Source of the DNA: Candidatus Zixiibacteriota bacterium | Lineage (GTDB): Bacteria; Zixibacteria; MSB-5A5; GN15; JAAZOE01 | DNA length: 8,267 bases | Assembly (NCBI GenBank): GCA_028700875.1 | Contig: JAQVRW010000119.1 | Coordinates: 1 to 8,267, forward strand | Direction of reading: 5' to 3' | Shown: positions 6,686 through 8,267 of the stretch, piece by piece | Layout of the letters: the number at the start of each line of letters is the position of its first letter | How positions within the stretch are numbered: the first letter of the stretch is position 1 | Position numbers and translations under genes: made by a program | The notes under the pieces: model-generated | Told to the model about the DNA's origin: nothing | Databases searched by the model: none | Seen by the model: the letters and a program-made list of their open reading frames with translations, nothing else

Positions 6686-6715
6686 GGGCGTCCGCCGCGG
6701 CGGACGCCCCTACAA
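6686..6715 (-). repeat. TTGTAGGGG-headed unit 5 with a 24-bp perfect palindrome
   Basis: On the minus strand the head TTGTAGGGG (6707-6715) overlaps a perfect palindrome, GGGCGTCCGCCG followed at once by its complement (6686-6709). It lies 18 bases after the aldolase stop. A hairpin here could protect the 3' end of that mRNA, but no T-run follows. Confidence 0.75.
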
Positions 6716-6732
6716 AGCAACTATGCGGAGGA

Positions 6733-7656
6733 TCACCCCTTGCCGGCGCAGCCGAAGAGCTTGATCTTCATCCGCATCTGCTCTTTGATCGCTTCCTTGC
6801 CGGGGCCTAAAATCTTGCGCGGGTCGAACTCGCTCGGCTTGGTCGTCAGCACCTCGCGGATCGCGCCCATGAACGCCAGCCGCAGGTCGGTGTCGATGTT
6901 GATCTTGTTGATCCCTCGGGCGACAGCGTCCTTGTAGGCCGCATCCGGCACGCCCATAGCGCCCGGCAACTGCGCGCCGTACTTGGCCGCCTTGTCCAAA
7001 AGCTCCTTGGTCACGCCGCTGGCGCCGTGCAACACCAGCGCGATCCCGGTCCGCTTCTTGATCTCGGTGATCCGGTCCATGGCCAGTTTCGGCTCCTGCT
7101 TGAACTTGTACGCCCCGTGGCTGGTGCCGACCGCGACCGCCAGCGCATGGACGCCCGACTCCTTGACGAACCGCTCGGCCTCGTTCGGATCGGTCAGAAA
7201 CGCCTCGTGGTCCTCGACCTTGACGTCGTCTTCGATACCGCCCAGGCGCCCCAGTTCGGCCTCGACACAGACCCCTTCGGCCGCGGCCATCCCGACCACC
7301 TCTTTGGTGATGCGGATATTCTCGGCCAATGATTCCTTGGAGGCGTCGATCATCACCGAGTTGAACCCGGCGTCGATGCACATCTTGGCGTCTTCGATCC
7401 TGGCGCCGTGATCGAGATGGATCGCCACCGGCGCGGTCATCTTGGCGCTCCCGGCCTTGACCATCGCCATCATGTACTCGATCCCGGCGTACTTGATCGC
7501 CGACGTCGAAGCGGCCAGAATGACAGGGGCTTTCAGTTCCTCGGCGACTTCCAGCGCGGCCTGGATGAATTCGAGGTTGTTGACGTTGAACTGCGGAATG
7601 GCGTATGATTCCTTGACGGCCTTTTCATACATCTTGATAAGCGACGCTAATGCCAT
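6733..7656 (-). CDS. fba: Class II fructose-bisphosphate aldolase (307 aa)
   Basis: This cytosolic zinc enzyme splits fructose 1,6-bisphosphate to dihydroxyacetone phosphate and glyceraldehyde 3-phosphate, and makes it in gluconeogenesis. Both class II signatures are present: APVAIHLDHGA (75-85, with zinc ligand His80 or His83 and proton donor Asp82) and VEAELGRLGGIE (131-142). Further zinc histidines lie in GTSHGAYKF (His180) and LVLHGASG (His210), and the phosphate and substrate site is NIDTD (253-257). Length is normal for the group. The frame stays open 40 codons further upstream (to 7776). I prefer ATG at 7656, because GGGAG lies 8 bases before it and homology begins there (MALASLIKMYEKA). 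ATG at 7662 is only 2 bases from that site. The gene stands alone, divergent from the DUF4159 gene. A related tagatose-bisphosphate aldolase role cannot be excluded, but is less likely. Confidence 0.93.
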   Translation of the reverse strand: MALASLIKMYEKAVKESYAIPQFNVNNLEFIQAALEVAEELKAPVILAASTSAIKYAGIEYMMAMVKAGSAKMTAPVAIHLDHGARIEDAKMCIDAGFNSVMIDASKESLAENIRITKEVVGMAAAEGVCVEAELGRLGGIEDDVKVEDHEAFLTDPNEAERFVKESGVHALAVAVGTSHGAYKFKQEPKLAMDRITEIKKRTGIALVLHGASGVTKELLDKAAKYGAQLPGAMGVPDAAYKDAVARGINKINIDTDLRLAFMGAIREVLTTKPSEFDPRKILGPGKEAIKEQMRMKIKLFGCAGKG

Positions 7657-7664
7657 GGTCATTT

Positions 7665-7669
7665 CTCCC
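7665..7669 (-). promoter_or_regulatory. Ribosome binding site deciding the fba start
   Basis: On the minus strand GGGAG lies 8 bases before ATG 7656 and 2 bases before ATG 7662. The spacing favours 7656. Confidence 0.6.
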
Positions 7670-7682
7670 GGTTTGTAACAGG

Positions 7683-7712
7683 TGAATATTCTTCTATGAA
7701 AAATGACGTCAA
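7683..7712 (-). promoter_or_regulatory. Putative promoter of fba
   Basis: On the minus strand TTGACG (7707-7712) matches the -35 consensus at five of six bases. TATTCA (7683-7688) is a weak -10 after an 18-base spacer. It would give a leader of about 20 bases that includes the GGGAG site. The weak -10 keeps this tentative. Confidence 0.35.
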
Positions 7713-7731
7713 TCCACCCTCCCGGCGCAAC

Positions 7732-7756
7732 AAAAAGTCGCCTCTTGCTTGAGGCG
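7732..7756 (-). terminator. Terminator-like hairpin facing fba
   Basis: On the minus strand CGCCTC pairs with GAGGCG (6 bp) around AAGCAA, followed by AC and five Ts. It would stop leftward transcripts that arrive from the DUF4159 side before they reach the fba promoter. If an fba promoter lies further right, it would instead be a leader attenuator. Confidence 0.45.
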
Positions 7757-7766
7757 GATAGCCGTT

Positions 7767-7805
7767 GCCACGGCACCGATTCCGTCGGGGTGGCCCGCTT
7801 TTTTT
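7767..7805 (+). terminator. Terminator-like hairpin facing the DUF4159 gene
   Basis: GCCAC (7767-7771) pairs with GTGGC (7790-7794). Inside, CCGA pairs with TCGG around TTCCG. Seven Ts (7799-7805) follow after CCGC. The T-run overlaps the -35 box of the promoter at 7804. It would block rightward readthrough into the DUF4159 gene. The interrupted stem lowers confidence. Confidence 0.4.
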
Positions 7806-7834
7806 GACCGAAAATCCGGAAATTATGGTATAAT
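7804..7834 (+). promoter_or_regulatory. Promoter of the DUF4159 gene, extended -10
   Basis: A perfect TATAAT (7829-7834) is preceded by TGG (7826-7828), the TGn extended -10 element. TTGACC (7804-7809) is a good -35, at a long 19-base spacing that the extended -10 would compensate. Transcription would start near 7841, only about 5 bases before ATG 7846. The mRNA would then be nearly leaderless and the GAGG at 7837-7840 would not be transcribed. Confidence 0.6.
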
Positions 7835-7845
7835 TCGAGGACGTT

Positions 7846-8267
7846 ATGAAATGCGCGGTTTTAATAGTGTGGCTATTGGTCGGGTCGGCTATGCCGACCA
7901 GGTCTCAGGAGATTCCTCAGCTCCTGCCTCGTCTGTCCGTGCCGCAACATCGGGCCGATACGGTCCGTCGGGTGAACCCGGACGCTCTCAGCGTTACCCG
8001 GCTGAAATACGGCGGGGGCGGCGACTGGTACTGGGGCAGTTCGGCGATTCCGAACCTGTTGCAGTTTATCAGGGAGCAGACCGCCTGGCCGGTGGATATG
8101 GAAGAAAAGAGCGTCGGGATCGAAGATGAGGAGCTTTTCGCCCATCCGTTTCTGTTCGCCACCGGGCATGGAACAATTCGGTTTACGGACAGCGAACGGG
8201 ACCGCCTTCGGGCGTATCTTCTGGCCGGGGGATTTTTGTTTATTAATGATTTCTACGGCCTGGACGC
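7846..8267 (+). CDS. Secreted DUF4159 domain protein, N-terminal part
   Basis: The gene runs off the window after 140 codons. The first 20 residues look like a Sec signal peptide: MKCAVLIVWLLVGSAMPTRS, a Lys-Cys start, a hydrophobic core and a polar end. Residues from about 52 fit the start of DUF4159: LKYGGGGDWYWG, an AIPNLLQFI helix, ELFAHPFLFATGHG (97-109), and AYLLAGGFLFINDFYG (123-138). This domain has a class I glutamine amidotransferase-like fold but no established activity, and I see no catalytic evidence in this part. GAGG 5 bases before the ATG could serve as ribosome site if transcription starts further upstream. Starts further upstream in this frame are unlikely given the promoter. 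The biological role is unknown. Such proteins are often seen near MoxR or von Willebrand-type genes, which cannot be checked here. Confidence 0.8.
   Translation, partial: MKCAVLIVWLLVGSAMPTRSQEIPQLLPRLSVPQHRADTVRRVNPDALSVTRLKYGGGGDWYWGSSAIPNLLQFIREQTAWPVDMEEKSVGIEDEELFAHPFLFATGHGTIRFTDSERDRLRAYLLAGGFLFINDFYGLD

Noticed and set aside
6710..7381. 223-aa minus-strand frame overlapping fba
   Set aside because: It is Arg- and Gly-rich and a shifted shadow of the aldolase gene, whose catalytic motifs are in the other frame.
7657..7776. 40-codon N-terminal extension of fba
   Set aside because: It would cover the hairpin and promoter region. Aldolase homology and the ribosome site spacing place the start at 7656.
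7749..8129. 126-aa plus-strand frame overlapping the DUF4159 gene start
   Set aside because: The overlapping frame from 7846 has a signal peptide and the DUF4159 motifs, and the other frame has low-complexity composition.
1..8267. CRISPR array, tRNA, rRNA or integrase gene
   Set aside because: I saw no regularly spaced direct repeats, no tRNA cloverleaf or CCA end, and no recombinase motif. The repeats found are hairpin units in mixed orientation with irregular spacing.

Overview
The window looks like chromosomal DNA from an uncultured bacterium, probably a metagenome-assembled genome. All three stop codons end genes here, which fits the standard code. The flanking genes are GC-rich, and the spacers are full of short palindromic repeats headed TTGTAGGGG. 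Two spacer elements have the well-known spurious translations 'LTPGPSPKGRG' and 'FAQGDR', common in several environmental phyla. A DUF4159 protein next to a class II aldolase would suit a candidate phylum of the Zixibacteria type, but that placement is only a guess.

Layout. (1) Positions 1-1079 hold the C-terminal part of a cation diffusion facilitator (CDF) metal transporter. It has three tandem cytoplasmic dimerisation-like domains and an apparent one-base deletion in an A-run at 106-110. (2) Positions 1080-1541 are a repeat-rich spacer ending in a promoter and a strong Shine-Dalgarno site. (3) Positions 1542-6172 are a type III-like restriction-modification operon: a Mod methyltransferase split by an in-frame TAA into an 87-aa and a 602-aa reading frame, then a Res helicase-nuclease that overlaps Mod by ATGA. 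This block is visibly AT-richer than both flanks, so it is probably acquired. (4) Positions 6173-6732 are a second repeat-rich spacer with a bidirectional terminator and three more TTGTAGGGG units. One of these is a 27-bp perfect inverted copy of a unit upstream of the operon. (5) Positions 6733-7656 on the minus strand encode class II fructose-bisphosphate aldolase. (6) Positions 7663-7845 are a divergent control region with two terminator-like hairpins and two promoters. (7) From 7846 to the window end runs the N-terminal part of a secreted DUF4159 protein.

Working together. Mod and Res form one functional unit: Mod would recognise and methylate a site, and Res would use ATP and Mod's recognition to cut unmodified DNA. 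With Mod broken at its N-terminal AdoMet-side motif, the system is probably silent, unless the stop is a sequencing error or the second fragment is made by coupled reinitiation. The transporter, aldolase and DUF4159 genes look like unrelated chromosomal neighbours. I found no clearly new system. The most unusual points are the stop inside mod, the repeat family bracketing the operon, and the back-to-back terminators between fba and the DUF4159 gene.
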